A stretch of DNA of 44,743 nucleotides from NCBI GenBank assembly GCA_002292165.1, contig DBBK01000078.1:1-44743 (forward strand), read 5' to 3'. The notes beneath the pieces were generated by a model. The model searched no databases. It had not been told where the DNA came from and was given only the letters and a program-made list of their open reading frames with translations. Numbering within the stretch: position 1 is the stretch's first letter; each line of letters opens with the position of its first letter. Source of the DNA: Brevundimonas sp. UBA986. Its GTDB lineage: Bacteria > Pseudomonadota > Alphaproteobacteria > Caulobacterales > Caulobacteraceae. Position numbers and translations under genes: made by a program. Of the stretch, positions 16,709-25,354 are shown one piece after another.

Positions 16709-19249
16709 TCAGAAGGTGTAGCGCAGCGAGGCCGAGATGGTGCGGCCGTTCAGCGTCTGGGCCTGGACCACGCCCGAAGCCGGGATGGCGCTGGCGCCGA
16801 TGTTCACGATCGCGACTTCATCAAACACGTTGAAGGCGGTGACGCCGACTTCGATGTTCCGGACCGGCCGGACGAAGACGTAGGGGTTGACGATCACATA
16901 GCCGGGCTGGACCAGGACGTTGTCATCCTGCGCATAGCTGCTGGTCGTGCCGTTGATCGTGGCGCCGACGGTGAACATGCCGTGCTCGTACTCGGGACGG
17001 ATGTTGTAGAACAGCTCCGGCTGGTGACGCGGACGGTTGCCGACGAGGGCGGCATTGGCCGAGTCGCTGTCGATGCTGGCCTTGGCGTAGGTGGCGCCGA
17101 TGGCGATGCTGAACGGTCCGTGGCTGTACTCGCTCTCCAGCTCGATGCCGGTGGCGCTGTAGTCCCGGGTGAAGCTGATCACCTTCGGCGCACCCGTCGA
17201 GTCCGCGCCGATCTGCGAGTTGGTCTCGCCCGTCGAGGCCCAGAAGGCGGTGGCGTAGGCGGTCAGACCCTGCTGGCGGAACTTGACGCCGGCCTCGGCC
17301 TGTTGGACCTCGCCATAGGCGGTGTCGGAGTTGACCAGCTTGCCGGTGGTCGAGTCGAACTGCGTCGGGGAGAACAGCTGCCGTTCGGCGGCGGCGCGAC
17401 CACCACGGCTGTAGCGGCCGAAGACCGAGACCGGCTCGGCGATGCGGTAGTTCACGCCGACCGAGTAGGAGACATAGTCGTAGCCGTAGTCGACATTGCC
17501 CGGCTGGGCGAGCGGCAGGACGGCGACCTTGGTCTCGGGCAGGCTGATGGAGCCGTTGCCGTTGACGTCGATCGTGGCCTGGCCCACGCGGCCGCCGCCC
17601 AGGGCGGCGCCGTACAGGGTGCCGCTGACGTCGCCGTGGTCCAGACGGATGCTGCCGCCGAGGGCCAGCTTGCCGATCTGGTAGTTGGCCGAGGCATAGG
17701 GCGCCAGGGTCTTGTAGTTGACGTCGTACCGCTGGTGGTAGGTGTAGAGCGCCGTCGCCGTGGCGAAGCCGTAGGCGATCATGCCGTTGTCGGTGACCGG
17801 GATGTTGGTCGCCGTGGTCAGGTTGTAGCGGACGGCCTGGCCGCCGGTCGTGTAGCCTTCCAGGGCGTTGGCGAAGCTCCAGTACATGTCGACGTCTTGC
17901 GACGAGGCGTACAGGCCGAAGGTCGTGGTCAGCTTGCCTTCACCGACGTTCCACACCTTGGAGGCGCGCAGGTCGTTGGTGATGTTGTCCAGGCTGTTCA
18001 GATCCATGTTGGCGTAGACGCCGATCTGCAGCTGGCCGTTGCCGTTCAGGGTCGAGGGGCTGGCGATCACCTGACCGGCGTTCGGGCCGGTGGCGTAGCT
18101 CAGGCGCGAACCCGGGCCGGCGAACGCGGCCATCAGCGAGGTCGCCGGCATGGCGACCAGGGAGATGTCGTCGTTGAATTCGCCGGAGATCCGCGAGTAG
18201 CGGAGCTTCTCGGAGATGGTCCAGCCGTTGATGTCGTACTGGCCCTCGGCTCCGACCGACTTGACCACGCCGTGCACGCCGTTGCGGCGGTCGAAGGTGG
18301 TCGGATTATTGTTCTGGTCGACGCCGTTATAGAGGGCGGTGTCGTTCGACAGGGTGGTGTCGCGCAGGCCGTCCGTACCCGGCAGGCTGGCAAAGCTCGG
18401 ATCGCTGTTCGAACCCGAGGCGACCAGGGGGAACAGGGCGTAGTTGGGCTGACGGTCGTCCAGATACTTGGCGTAGAAGCGGACATAGCCGTGGTCCAGC
18501 TGGCGCGTCAGGTTGGCCTTGAACTGGCCGCCCTTGAACCCGTCATAGCCGATGTCGCGGGGGCCTTCGCCCTGGCGATAGAAACCGCCGACGTGGAAGC
18601 GCCAGCCGTCGCCCAGCGGGGCGCCATAGTCGAAGTCGACGCGGTTCAGGTCGTAGTCGAGGCCCGAGGTCACCATGACCGCGCCACCCTCTTCTTCACC
18701 CGTCTTGGAGATGAAGTTGATCAGGCCGCCCGGCGAGTTGGAGGCGAAGGTCGAGGCCGAACCACCGCGGATCACCTGAACCTGCGACAGGCCCATGTCG
18801 GCGCGCAGGAACATATCGGTCGAACCGAAGTGGATGTCGCCGAACTCCAGGACCGGCAGGCCGTCTTCCTGGATCTGCAGATATTTGGAGCCGTCGGCCG
18901 CCAGCGGCAGGCCGCGCACGGTCACCGAGGACACGCCGTCGATGCCCGAGGTCTCGGCGCGGATGCCGGGCAGGTTGCCGATGATGCCGGCGACGCTGGA
19001 GGTGCCGACCTTGGGCAAATCGGCCTCGTCCAGGGTGCTGGCCGAGATGGCGGAGTCGAGCAGGTCGCGGCCCTTGGCGACGCCGGTGCTGAAGGCCTTG
19101 GGCGCGGTGACGACGGGGGTCTGTTCAGGAGCCGGCTGGCCCTGGGCCGCGGCAGCTTCGGCGGCCGGGGCGGGCGCGGCGTTCTCGGCCATGGCCGGAG
19201 CGGCGGCGAGGAGGGGCAGAATGGCCGCCGAGAGGTACAGGTAGTTCAT
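16709..19249 (-). CDS. TonB-dependent receptor
   Basis: An outer-membrane receptor of 846 residues. The signal peptide ends at AAPAMAEN, followed by an Ala/Pro-rich stretch to about residue 50. Plug motifs are SVAGIIGNLPGIRAETSG, VSSVTVRGLPLAADG, VQVIRGGSASTFASNSPGG and LINFISKTG. The barrel ends SASLRYTF with a terminal phenylalanine. The long N-terminal linker has no clear STN signalling domain, so it is probably not a FecA-type transducer. The upstream region is unusually AT-rich for this window and carries an inverted ACTACGT repeat. It shares the bidirectional terminator with the convergent receptor. The substrate cannot be told from sequence; the next gene upstream on the same strand is a chemoreceptor. 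Confidence 0.92.
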   Translation of the reverse strand: MNYLYLSAAILPLLAAAPAMAENAAPAPAAEAAAAQGQPAPEQTPVVTAPKAFSTGVAKGRDLLDSAISASTLDEADLPKVGTSSVAGIIGNLPGIRAETSGIDGVSSVTVRGLPLAADGSKYLQIQEDGLPVLEFGDIHFGSTDMFLRADMGLSQVQVIRGGSASTFASNSPGGLINFISKTGEEEGGAVMVTSGLDYDLNRVDFDYGAPLGDGWRFHVGGFYRQGEGPRDIGYDGFKGGQFKANLTRQLDHGYVRFYAKYLDDRQPNYALFPLVASGSNSDPSFASLPGTDGLRDTTLSNDTALYNGVDQNNNPTTFDRRNGVHGVVKSVGAEGQYDINGWTISEKLRYSRISGEFNDDISLVAMPATSLMAAFAGPGSRLSYATGPNAGQVIASPSTLNGNGQLQIGVYANMDLNSLDNITNDLRASKVWNVGEGKLTTTFGLYASSQDVDMYWSFANALEGYTTGGQAVRYNLTTATNIPVTDNGMIAYGFATATALYTYHQRYDVNYKTLAPYASANYQIGKLALGGSIRLDHGDVSGTLYGAALGGGRVGQATIDVNGNGSISLPETKVAVLPLAQPGNVDYGYDYVSYSVGVNYRIAEPVSVFGRYSRGGRAAAERQLFSPTQFDSTTGKLVNSDTAYGEVQQAEAGVKFRQQGLTAYATAFWASTGETNSQIGADSTGAPKVISFTRDYSATGIELESEYSHGPFSIAIGATYAKASIDSDSANAALVGNRPRHQPELFYNIRPEYEHGMFTVGATINGTTSSYAQDDNVLVQPGYVIVNPYVFVRPVRNIEVGVTAFNVFDEVAIVNIGASAIPASGVVQAQTLNGRTISASLRYTF

Positions 19250-19288
19250 GAGTTTTCCGAAATTCTTTCTGGATAGCTGCGTTCTACG

Positions 19289-19313
19289 ACTACGTATTAC
19301 TGTCTAACGTAGT
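19289..19313. repeat. Inverted repeat ACTACGT-N11-ACGTAGT upstream of TBDR
   Basis: Two perfect seven-base arms separated by 11 bases, centred about 52 bases upstream of the receptor start in AT-rich DNA, a position where a regulator could act. The core repeats at 21611-21622 as AACTACGTAGTT. Confidence 0.5.
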
Positions 19314-19443
19314 ATAGAGTGGTTAAATTTGGATCATTTCCAACGTGGGGATTTACCTATGTGGATTTTATTGTTCCGTTTACCTGTGACGCTCGACGCG
19401 CGGCGACCCGGCCGCCCGACCGGGCGCGAAAGCCCTGAGGGAC

Positions 19444-19460
19444 GTTTCCGCAACGGAAAC
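19444..19460. repeat. Palindrome GTTTCCG-CAA-CGGAAAC
   Basis: Perfect seven-base arms around a three-base centre, in the 295-base region between the TBDR start and the chemoreceptor stop. It has no T-run on either strand, so an operator is as likely as a weak terminator for the chemoreceptor. Confidence 0.35.
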
Positions 19461-19544
19461 AAATGTCTGAAGAGGGCGGCCCGCCACCCCCGCTGAACCC
19501 GGCGGAAGTGAGATCAGGCCTTCAGTATTCGCGGAAGAGAGGTG

Positions 19545-21389
19545 TCAGGCGACCCGGCTGTAGGGCTCGGCGCCGAAGTCGGACCAGTCGCCGTCGCGAT
19601 GCGAAGCGGCCGGGGCGGCGCCTGTGTCGTCGCCGAGGCGGAAGCGGGCGACCAGCTGGGCCAGTTCGTCGGCCTCGGCGGCCAGGCTGCGCGCGGCGGC
19701 GGTGGCTTCCTTGACCATGGCGGCGTTCTGCTGGGTCATGCTGTCCATGCTGGCGACGGCGCCGTTCACCTGCTTCAGCTTGTCGGCCTGGGCGCCGGAG
19801 CTGAGGGCGATCTCGCTGATCAGGGCGTTGGTGTCGCCGATCTTGGAGCCGATACGGGCCAGCATCTGACCGGTGTCGCCGACGCGGCCGACGCCGGAGG
19901 AGACCTGTTCGGAGGACTTGTTGATCAGGGCCTTGATGTCGCGCGCGGCGTCGGCCGAGCGTTGGGCCAGGGCGCGCACCTCGGTGGCGACGACCGCGAA
20001 GCCGCGGCCGGCGTCGCCGGCGCGCGCCGCCTCGACGCCCGCGTTCAGGGCCAGCAGATTGGTCTGGAAGGCGATGCCGTCGATCAGGTTGATAATCTGG
20101 CCGATCTCTTCCGAGCTCGACTGGATGGCGTCCATGGCCGAGATCGCCTCATTGACGATGGCCCCGCCTTCGGAAGCGTTCTGGGTGGCCACGGTAATGG
20201 CGGTGCGGGCGTCGGCGGCGCGCTGGGCGGTCTGGCCGACCATGCTGGTCACCTGTTCGGCGGCCGTGGTGGTTTCCTGCAGACGGGTCGCCTGCTGTTC
20301 AGTGCGGCGCGACAGGTTCTCGGAGGCCGAATAGATCTCCGCGGCGCCCGAATGCACGCTCTGGGCCGAGCGGGCGACGCTGGAGATGCTCTGCTCCAGC
20401 CCCTGGACGGCGCTGTTGAACGAGGCGCGCAGACGCTCGTATTCCGCCGCGAAGGGAGTTTCGATGACGTGGGTCAGGTCGCCCGAGGCCAGGGCCGCGA
20501 GCGCGGTGTCGAGGGATTCCACGACCTTGCGCTGGGCTGCGTCGGCGCCGAGCTTGGCTTGATCCGCCTGCTCCTTGGCGCGCTCGGCGGCGGTCTTGGC
20601 AAGATCGGCCTCGGCCTTGGCCAGAGCGGCGTCGCGGAAGACCATGACGGCGCGGGCCATGTCGCCGAGCTCGTCGGCGCGGTCGGCGTCGACGGTGATG
20701 TCATTGTCGCCCCGGGCCAGTTGGGCCATGGCGGCGGTCAGGGCGGTGATCGGGCGCGCGATCGTGCGGCTCAGCAGGACCGACAGGGTGATTGCGGTCG
20801 CGATCAGGGCGATGCCACCCAGGATCAGGGCCGCGATGGCGGTGACAATGGCGTCTTCCTGGTTCTTGCCGTTCTTGGCGATCAGCTCGCCCTCGGCCGT
20901 CCGGATGTCCCGCAGCGGCAGGACCGCGTCGCTGACCAGAACCTTCTTGCCGGCGTCGCGCACCATCTGCTGCGCCTCGTCGCGTCGACCCGAGCGAACG
21001 ACCTGGATGATCCGGTCACCCCAATCCTTGCGCCAGGCCAGGGTGGCCGTGTGCGAGTCCTCGAGACTCTTCAGGTTGGCCGGATCCTTCAGCAGGGTCT
21101 TCATCTCGGTATAGATGGCGTCGTATTCGTCACGACCCTCGTAGTAGGACTTGAGGTAGCTCTCGTCCCCGGTCACCAGGAAGCCCCGGAACTGGCTGTT
21201 CTGGCGCAGGATGGCGGTTTCCAGCGACAGGGCGTTGGCGTGAATGGACTGGGACAGGTTGTTGCTGGCCGTCGAGGAACGGATCATCCAGATCGTCCCG
21301 AAGAAGACCGTCATCATGATCGCGGCCGATACGCAGATCAGCACGAAGGAAAGACTCAGCTTCCGGGGGATTTTCATCGCAGAGATCAT
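19545..21389 (-). CDS. Methyl-accepting chemotaxis protein with CHASE3-type sensor
   Basis: A chemoreceptor of about 614 residues. Chosen starts are the ATG at 21389 (MISAM) or 21377 (MKIPRK), just before a positively charged end and the first membrane span (SFVLICVSAAIMMTVFFGTIW). Upstream in-frame codons add a segment unlike a receptor N-terminus. A four-helix CHASE3-like periplasmic domain covers ~35-190 (FRGFLVTGDESYLKSYYEGR). A second membrane span at ~200-225 leads to HAMP segments (ARPITALTAAMAQLARGD and a second copy). The signalling hairpin contains GRGFAVVATEVRALAQRSADAARDI, which contacts CheA and CheW. The C-terminus (PYSRVA) has no NWETF pentapeptide for CheR/CheB docking. The ligand is unknown. 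No other chemotaxis genes are nearby. Confidence 0.92.
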   Translation of the reverse strand: MISAMKIPRKLSLSFVLICVSAAIMMTVFFGTIWMIRSSTASNNLSQSIHANALSLETAILRQNSQFRGFLVTGDESYLKSYYEGRDEYDAIYTEMKTLLKDPANLKSLEDSHTATLAWRKDWGDRIIQVVRSGRRDEAQQMVRDAGKKVLVSDAVLPLRDIRTAEGELIAKNGKNQEDAIVTAIAALILGGIALIATAITLSVLLSRTIARPITALTAAMAQLARGDNDITVDADRADELGDMARAVMVFRDAALAKAEADLAKTAAERAKEQADQAKLGADAAQRKVVESLDTALAALASGDLTHVIETPFAAEYERLRASFNSAVQGLEQSISSVARSAQSVHSGAAEIYSASENLSRRTEQQATRLQETTTAAEQVTSMVGQTAQRAADARTAITVATQNASEGGAIVNEAISAMDAIQSSSEEIGQIINLIDGIAFQTNLLALNAGVEAARAGDAGRGFAVVATEVRALAQRSADAARDIKALINKSSEQVSSGVGRVGDTGQMLARIGSKIGDTNALISEIALSSGAQADKLKQVNGAVASMDSMTQQNAAMVKEATAAARSLAAEADELAQLVARFRLGDDTGAAPAASHRDGDWSDFGAEPYSRVA

Positions 21390-21610
21390 GTTCTTGACTT
21401 GCAACTTTGCTTTGTACGCCCCGCCAGAGCGAAGCTCGTTTTCCGTGTTTGACTGCGGGTTTGAGCATCCCGCCGGCGCCATGCAGACGCGTCCGGGCTC
21501 ATCCCCACCAGCCACGGTTGACAGCATTTCCTTGAAAGGACGGTTAACGGCCGGCGGAATACAGAAGCTTGATGCCGCCTGACTCCGGGAATTCGCCTGA
21601 TCTTTGTTTT

Positions 21611-21622
21611 AACTACGTAGTT
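21611..21622. repeat. Palindrome AACTACGTAGTT
   Basis: A perfect 12-base palindrome about 220 bases upstream of the chemoreceptor start. It shares its core with the inverted repeat in front of the TBDR at 19249. A candidate operator; the binding protein is unknown. Confidence 0.45.
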
Positions 21623-21646
21623 TCACCTAAATCACATTCGTGAAAC
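21620..21646. repeat. Inverted repeat GTTTCAC-N13-GTGAAAC
   Basis: Perfect seven-base arms 13 bases apart, overlapping the edge of the AACTACGTAGTT palindrome by three bases. It could be a second binding site or an RNA hairpin. Confidence 0.35.
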
Positions 21647-21840
21647 GCCGGCGCGCCCAACCCGCCCCTTGAATCCAGGCCAGGCCTGACACCGGGATCA
21701 CGCCCTGACGCTGGGATGCCCGGCTCTTGGATTTATTTGAATTTAACGAACCAGGCTTAGCAGCGGAGACATCGAAAGCGCGTGGATGCGGCCGTCTCGG
21801 TCATCACACACAGCGCGGGCGACAATGTTGCGGATACTTC

Positions 21841-21852
21841 CGAAGTACTTCG
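21841..21852. repeat. Palindrome CGAAGTACTTCG near the DUF2332 start
   Basis: A perfect 12-base palindrome 43 bases before the ATG at 21895. Possible operator; nothing else identifies it. Confidence 0.3.
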
Positions 21853-21894
21853 TAGAACCGATCGGGAGTAGTTGATGATGCGGATCGTGATGTG

Positions 21895-22965
21895 ATGGAC
21901 AAACCCACGACCATCGGCGGCCGCAACGCCTTCCTGCGCCAGGCCGATCTCTGCCGCGACATGGGCTCCCCCTTCCTCGCCTCGGTGCTCGAGGCCCTGG
22001 ACCGCCAACTCGAAAACGCCCCGGTCAGCGCGGACATGGTCGCGGCCTGGCCCGGCGACGCCGCGGCGGCGGCCCTGGCCATGCGCTTCAACGGCGCGCT
22101 TCACGCCCTCGCGCGGCGCGGCCGCCCCGCCGCCCTGGCGGCCCTCTATCACCGCGAGCACGACGATTTCGACGGCGCCGTCGCCGAGGCCCTGGCCAGG
22201 GAAGACGCCTTCATCGCCGACTGGATCAAACGCCCGACCCAGACCAATGAGATCGCGCGCGCGGGCGCCCTCCTATCAGGTCTGATGTCGGCGCCGCTGG
22301 AACAGTCCATGCCCTTCGAGCTGCTCGAACTGGGCGCCAGTTGCGGCCTGAACCTCAATCTCGACCGCTATGCCTATGACCTGGGTCTGGTCGCCGCCGG
22401 CGATCCCCTGTCCGAGGTCCGCATCGCGCCCCAGTGGCGCGGCCCGACGCCCCGTTTCGCCCCGGTGTCGATCGCCTCGGCCCGCGGCGTGGACCTGAAT
22501 CCGCTCGACGCCTCCGATCCCGGCCACCGCGAACGCCTGCTGGCCTTCACCTGGTCGGACCAGCCCGAGCGCTCGCGCCGGCTGGAAGCCGCCCTGCGCA
22601 TCGCGGCGACCCACCCACCGCGCATCGATCAGGCCGACGCCGTCACCTGGCTGGCCCAGCGTCTGGACGAGCCACAAGCCGTTGGGACCTGCCGGGCCGT
22701 CGTCCATTCGATGTTCCTGCAATATCTGTCCGACTGGGAGCGCCAGACGATCGCGGTCATGATGGCCGGCGCCGGCGCCCGGGCGACCGCCGAACGGCCC
22801 CTGGTCTGGATCGGTTATGAATGGACGGCGGATCGCAAGGAGGTCGAGCTGCGCCTGACCGCCTGGCCCTCGGGCGAAAGCATCGTCCTGGCCAAGGGCC
22901 ATCCCTACGGCGACTGGCTGGAATGGCTCGACGCCCCGGCGGTCGTGGCGGCGGTGGCGGCGTAA
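21895..22965 (+). CDS. DUF2332 family protein
   Basis: A cytoplasmic protein of 356 residues with no signal peptide or membrane segment. It matches the DUF2332 family: an N-terminal helical part with FLRQADLCRDMGSPFLASVL, the central ELLELGASCGLNLNLDRYAYDL block, and a C-terminal part with VVHSMFLQYLSDWERQTI and PLVWIGYEW. The glycine-rich LELGASCGLNL recalls motif I of SAM-dependent methyltransferases, but no activity is established that I know of. The ATG at 21895 directly follows an in-frame GTG (21892). No good Shine-Dalgarno is visible for either. It is convergent with the SMP-30 gene (six bases between the stops) and divergent from the chemoreceptor. Function unknown. Confidence 0.85.
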   Translation: MDKPTTIGGRNAFLRQADLCRDMGSPFLASVLEALDRQLENAPVSADMVAAWPGDAAAAALAMRFNGALHALARRGRPAALAALYHREHDDFDGAVAEALAREDAFIADWIKRPTQTNEIARAGALLSGLMSAPLEQSMPFELLELGASCGLNLNLDRYAYDLGLVAAGDPLSEVRIAPQWRGPTPRFAPVSIASARGVDLNPLDASDPGHRERLLAFTWSDQPERSRRLEAALRIAATHPPRIDQADAVTWLAQRLDEPQAVGTCRAVVHSMFLQYLSDWERQTIAVMMAGAGARATAERPLVWIGYEWTADRKEVELRLTAWPSGESIVLAKGHPYGDWLEWLDAPAVVAAVAA

Positions 22966-22970
22966 GCCGA

Positions 22971-23831
22971 CTACGGCAGCCTGATCAGGTTCTGGGCCAA
23001 CCCCGGGACCTCGACCCGCACACGATACAGGCCGCCCAGAGTCGGCTGTTCGGCGCGCTTGTCCGCATTCCCCAGCCAGGCCGTGGTCATATAGAGGTCT
23101 TGCAGGTCAGCGCCGCCGAAGGCCGCCTTGGTCACGGTCTGCACCGGGGTCTGAATCTTGCCGACCCGCTCGCCCTCGGGCGAATACAGGGCCACGCCCC
23201 AGCCGTTGAACAGACCGACGTGCAGGACCCCGTCAGAGCGCATCGAGGGCCCGTCGCAATAGCCGTCCTCCATCACCGCGAAGACGCGCCGGTTCGACAG
23301 CGCCCCCGCCTCATGATCGAAGGCCAGCACCGTCTTGGCCAGGGTATCGTGGTGATAGAGGGTCTTGCCGTCCGGGCTCAGGCACGGACCGTTGGTGACG
23401 CCGTAACCGTCATCGTGCCGAACCAGCTCGCCCTCGAACCAGCGATACAGGGCGCCGGTCTTCTGTTCTTCAGAATCGTCCATCGACCCGAACCACAGGG
23501 AGCCGTCGGGCGCGACGAAGCCGTCGTTCAGCCGGTTCTGCGGCCGGTCTTCCTCGACCGGCAAGATCAGGGTGAAGTCGCCCGTCGCCGGATCGAACCG
23601 GTGCAGGCCGCCGCGCACGCCGCAGATCAGCGACCCGTCCTCAGCCGGCAGGGCGAAACCGGTCTGGTCGGGGGTATCCCACGAGGCCTTCTCGCCCGTC
23701 GCGGGCGTATAGCGATGCAGCCGCCGCCCCTTGATGTCGACGAACCACAGGCAGGACCGGGCCGCGTCCCAAACGGGGCCCTCCCCCAGCTCCGCGCCCA
23801 GGTCCCAGATCAGCTCAGGTTCGGCAGTCAT
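22971..23831 (-). CDS. SMP-30/gluconolactonase family, probable galactonolactonase
   Basis: A six-bladed beta-propeller lactonase of 286 residues without signal peptide, so cytoplasmic. Family marks are the metal ligand Glu in LGEGPVWDAAR, the FVDIKGRRLHRY strand, NRLNDGFVAPDG, NGPCLSPDGKTLYHHDT and GYCDGPSMRSDG, which carry the metal-binding Glu, Asn and Asp. The start ATG overlaps the stop of the aldolase gene (TGATG), placing it last in the operon symporter, dgoK, dgoA, lactonase. In this setting it should open galactono-lactone, the product of the galactose dehydrogenase encoded at 28055, to galactonate. Relatives act on glucono-, arabino- or xylono-lactone, so exact substrate specificity is inferred from context. 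Confidence 0.88.
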   Translation of the reverse strand: MTAEPELIWDLGAELGEGPVWDAARSCLWFVDIKGRRLHRYTPATGEKASWDTPDQTGFALPAEDGSLICGVRGGLHRFDPATGDFTLILPVEEDRPQNRLNDGFVAPDGSLWFGSMDDSEEQKTGALYRWFEGELVRHDDGYGVTNGPCLSPDGKTLYHHDTLAKTVLAFDHEAGALSNRRVFAVMEDGYCDGPSMRSDGVLHVGLFNGWGVALYSPEGERVGKIQTPVQTVTKAAFGGADLQDLYMTTAWLGNADKRAEQPTLGGLYRVRVEVPGLAQNLIRLP

Positions 23832-24472
23832 CAGGCGGACGGGCTCCAGGACACGCTCCAGGCGCCGACGAAGGCGCGGGCGACAGCGCCGACCTCGCTA
23901 GCCGTCCGACCGGGCTTGTACAAGGCGGAGCCGATGCCGAAGCCGTCCGCTCCCGCCGCGCGCCAGCCGGCCATGTTCGCCGGATCGACGCCGCCGACGG
24001 CATAGAGGGGTTGGCCCTTCGGCAGGACGGCCTTGACCGCCTTGACCGCGCCGGGTCCGGCCAGTTCGGCCGGGAACAGCTTCAGCACATCGGCGCCCGC
24101 CTCCAGCGCCGCAAAGGCTTCCGTCGGGGTGAAGAAGCCGGGCATGGAGAAGAGGCCCAGAGCCTTGGTGCGTTCGATGACGCGCGGATTGATGTTGGGC
24201 GAGATGATCAGCTGGCCGCCGGCGCCGGCGACATCCTCGGCCGCCTGCGGGGTCAGGACGGTGCCGGCCCCGACCACCGCCCGGCCGTCCAGCGCATCGC
24301 GCAGCAGGCGGATGCTCTCCAGCGGACGCGGCGAGTTGAGCGGCACCTCCAGACAGGTGAAACCGGCCTCGACCAGGGCCTCGCCGACGTCCACCGCCTC
24401 CTCCGGCGTCAGGCCGCGCAGGATGGCGACCAGAGGCAGGGTTTCCAGCGCGGATTGCACAGTCAGGGTCAT
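23831..24472 (-). CDS. dgoA: 2-dehydro-3-deoxy-6-phosphogalactonate aldolase
   Basis: A class I aldolase of 213 residues from the KDPG/KDPGal family. It should split 2-keto-3-deoxy-6-phosphogalactonate into pyruvate and glyceraldehyde 3-phosphate. Visible motifs are LVAILRGLTPEEA, GFTCLEVPLNSPRPLESI (catalytic Glu near residue 42), VGAGTVLTPQ, the Schiff-base Lys131 in ADVLKLFPAE and YAVGGVDPANM. The PLNSP wording, where KDPG aldolases usually have TLR-T, is typical of the phosphogalactonate enzyme. The start overlaps the dgoK stop by four bases (ATGA) and the stop overlaps the lactonase start by one base, so the three genes are translationally coupled. Confidence 0.93.
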   Translation of the reverse strand: MTLTVQSALETLPLVAILRGLTPEEAVDVGEALVEAGFTCLEVPLNSPRPLESIRLLRDALDGRAVVGAGTVLTPQAAEDVAGAGGQLIISPNINPRVIERTKALGLFSMPGFFTPTEAFAALEAGADVLKLFPAELAGPGAVKAVKAVLPKGQPLYAVGGVDPANMAGWRAAGADGFGIGSALYKPGRTASEVGAVARAFVGAWSVSWSPSA

Positions 24473-25344
24473 GGCAGGGCCTTCCAGATTCGATAGAGAC
24501 CGCGCGCCACGGCGACTTCGCCCGACACCCGGCCGACATGCGCGAACCCGGCCAGGGCCAGGGCGCGTTCATAGCGGGCGGCGATCTGTTCCTCGCCGAC
24601 GACCCGCACGGGGCCGTCGCGATCCCCGGCCTCGGCGGCCAGCTCGGCGCCGATCAGCAGGCCGGACAGGAAGTCCGCCGCGCCGTCCGCGTCGAGTTCG
24701 CCCGCGAGACTGCGTACGCGAATGTTGAACAGATGGGCGGTGACCGCCGGATCCGACAGGGCCAGACGCACGCCGTCGTCGAAGGCTGCATCGTCGCCGC
24801 CCGGCTGTCCCATGCCGCGGCCGATCAGGGTCGCCTCGCGCACGGCGGCGAACAGCTCTCCGGTCAGGAAGGTGCGGAAGCCCGTGATCGCGCCGTTCGT
24901 GACGGCGATCCATTTGCAGTGGGTGCCCGGCGCGACCATCAGGCCGCTCTCGCCCGGTTCGAACAGACCGAGCGCCTGGGTCTCCTCGCCGCGCATGACG
25001 TCGCCGAGCCCGTTCGGGGTCAGGGCCACGCCCGGCACGATACGGACATCGCGGTCGGCGGCGGGCCGGGCCAGTTGCGCCGCCAGTCCGTCCGCGTCGG
25101 CGGGGCAGAAGACATAGGGCGCCTCGACCCAGCCCTGACGCGAACCCGCCATGCCGGCGATCAGCACGGGCGCATCGCCCAGCCAGTCGCCCGCGATCGC
25201 GTCCAGCACCCCGGCGAAGGCGTCCGCGCTCAGACGCCCCGCCCCGCGCGGATCGACCCGGCGATCCAGCACCTGCCCGTCGGCGCCGAGGCGCATGACA
25301 CGCAGATTGCTGGTGCCCCAGTCTACCCCGATCAGTTCCGTCAT
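24469..25344 (-). CDS. dgoK: 2-dehydro-3-deoxygalactonokinase
   Basis: A sugar-acid kinase of 291 residues. It phosphorylates 2-keto-3-deoxygalactonate with ATP to the 6-phosphate, the substrate of DgoA. The DgoK pattern is clear: IGVDWGTSNLRVMRL (phosphate loop), LIAGMAGSRQGWVEAPYV, GVMRGEE-type GDVMRGEETQALG, VAPGTHCKWIAV and GFRTFLTGELFA. The gene begins ten bases after the symporter stop and overlaps the aldolase start by four bases. Its presence is the strongest local sign that the pathway acts on galactose rather than arabinose or xylose. Confidence 0.95.
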   Translation of the reverse strand: MTELIGVDWGTSNLRVMRLGADGQVLDRRVDPRGAGRLSADAFAGVLDAIAGDWLGDAPVLIAGMAGSRQGWVEAPYVFCPADADGLAAQLARPAADRDVRIVPGVALTPNGLGDVMRGEETQALGLFEPGESGLMVAPGTHCKWIAVTNGAITGFRTFLTGELFAAVREATLIGRGMGQPGGDDAAFDDGVRLALSDPAVTAHLFNIRVRSLAGELDADGAADFLSGLLIGAELAAEAGDRDGPVRVVGEEQIAARYERALALAGFAHVGRVSGEVAVARGLYRIWKALP

Positions 25345-25354
25345 GAGCCTGCCG

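Larger units (their letters stand above)
21390..21894. other. 505-base intergenic region with several palindromes
   Basis: No convincing gene is seen here. It holds the leader of the chemoreceptor gene (minus) and of the DUF2332 gene (plus). Features include the palindrome AACTACGTAGTT, an overlapping GTTTCAC-N13-GTGAAAC repeat, the palindrome CGAAGTACTTCG (21841-21852) and a TTGACA hexamer at 21518-21523 without a clear -10. AT content is well above the neighbouring genes. Confidence 0.5.

Noticed and set aside
19444..19460. Terminator for the chemoreceptor gene
   Set aside because: The stem is perfect but short, about 85 bases after the stop, and has no T-run; kept only as an unassigned palindrome.
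23831..24472. Aldolase as Entner-Doudoroff KDPG aldolase (Eda) rather than DgoA
   Set aside because: It is coupled to dgoK, a galactonate kinase, and has the PLNSP segment of the phosphogalactonate enzyme; no Edd-type 6-phosphogluconate dehydratase is adjacent.
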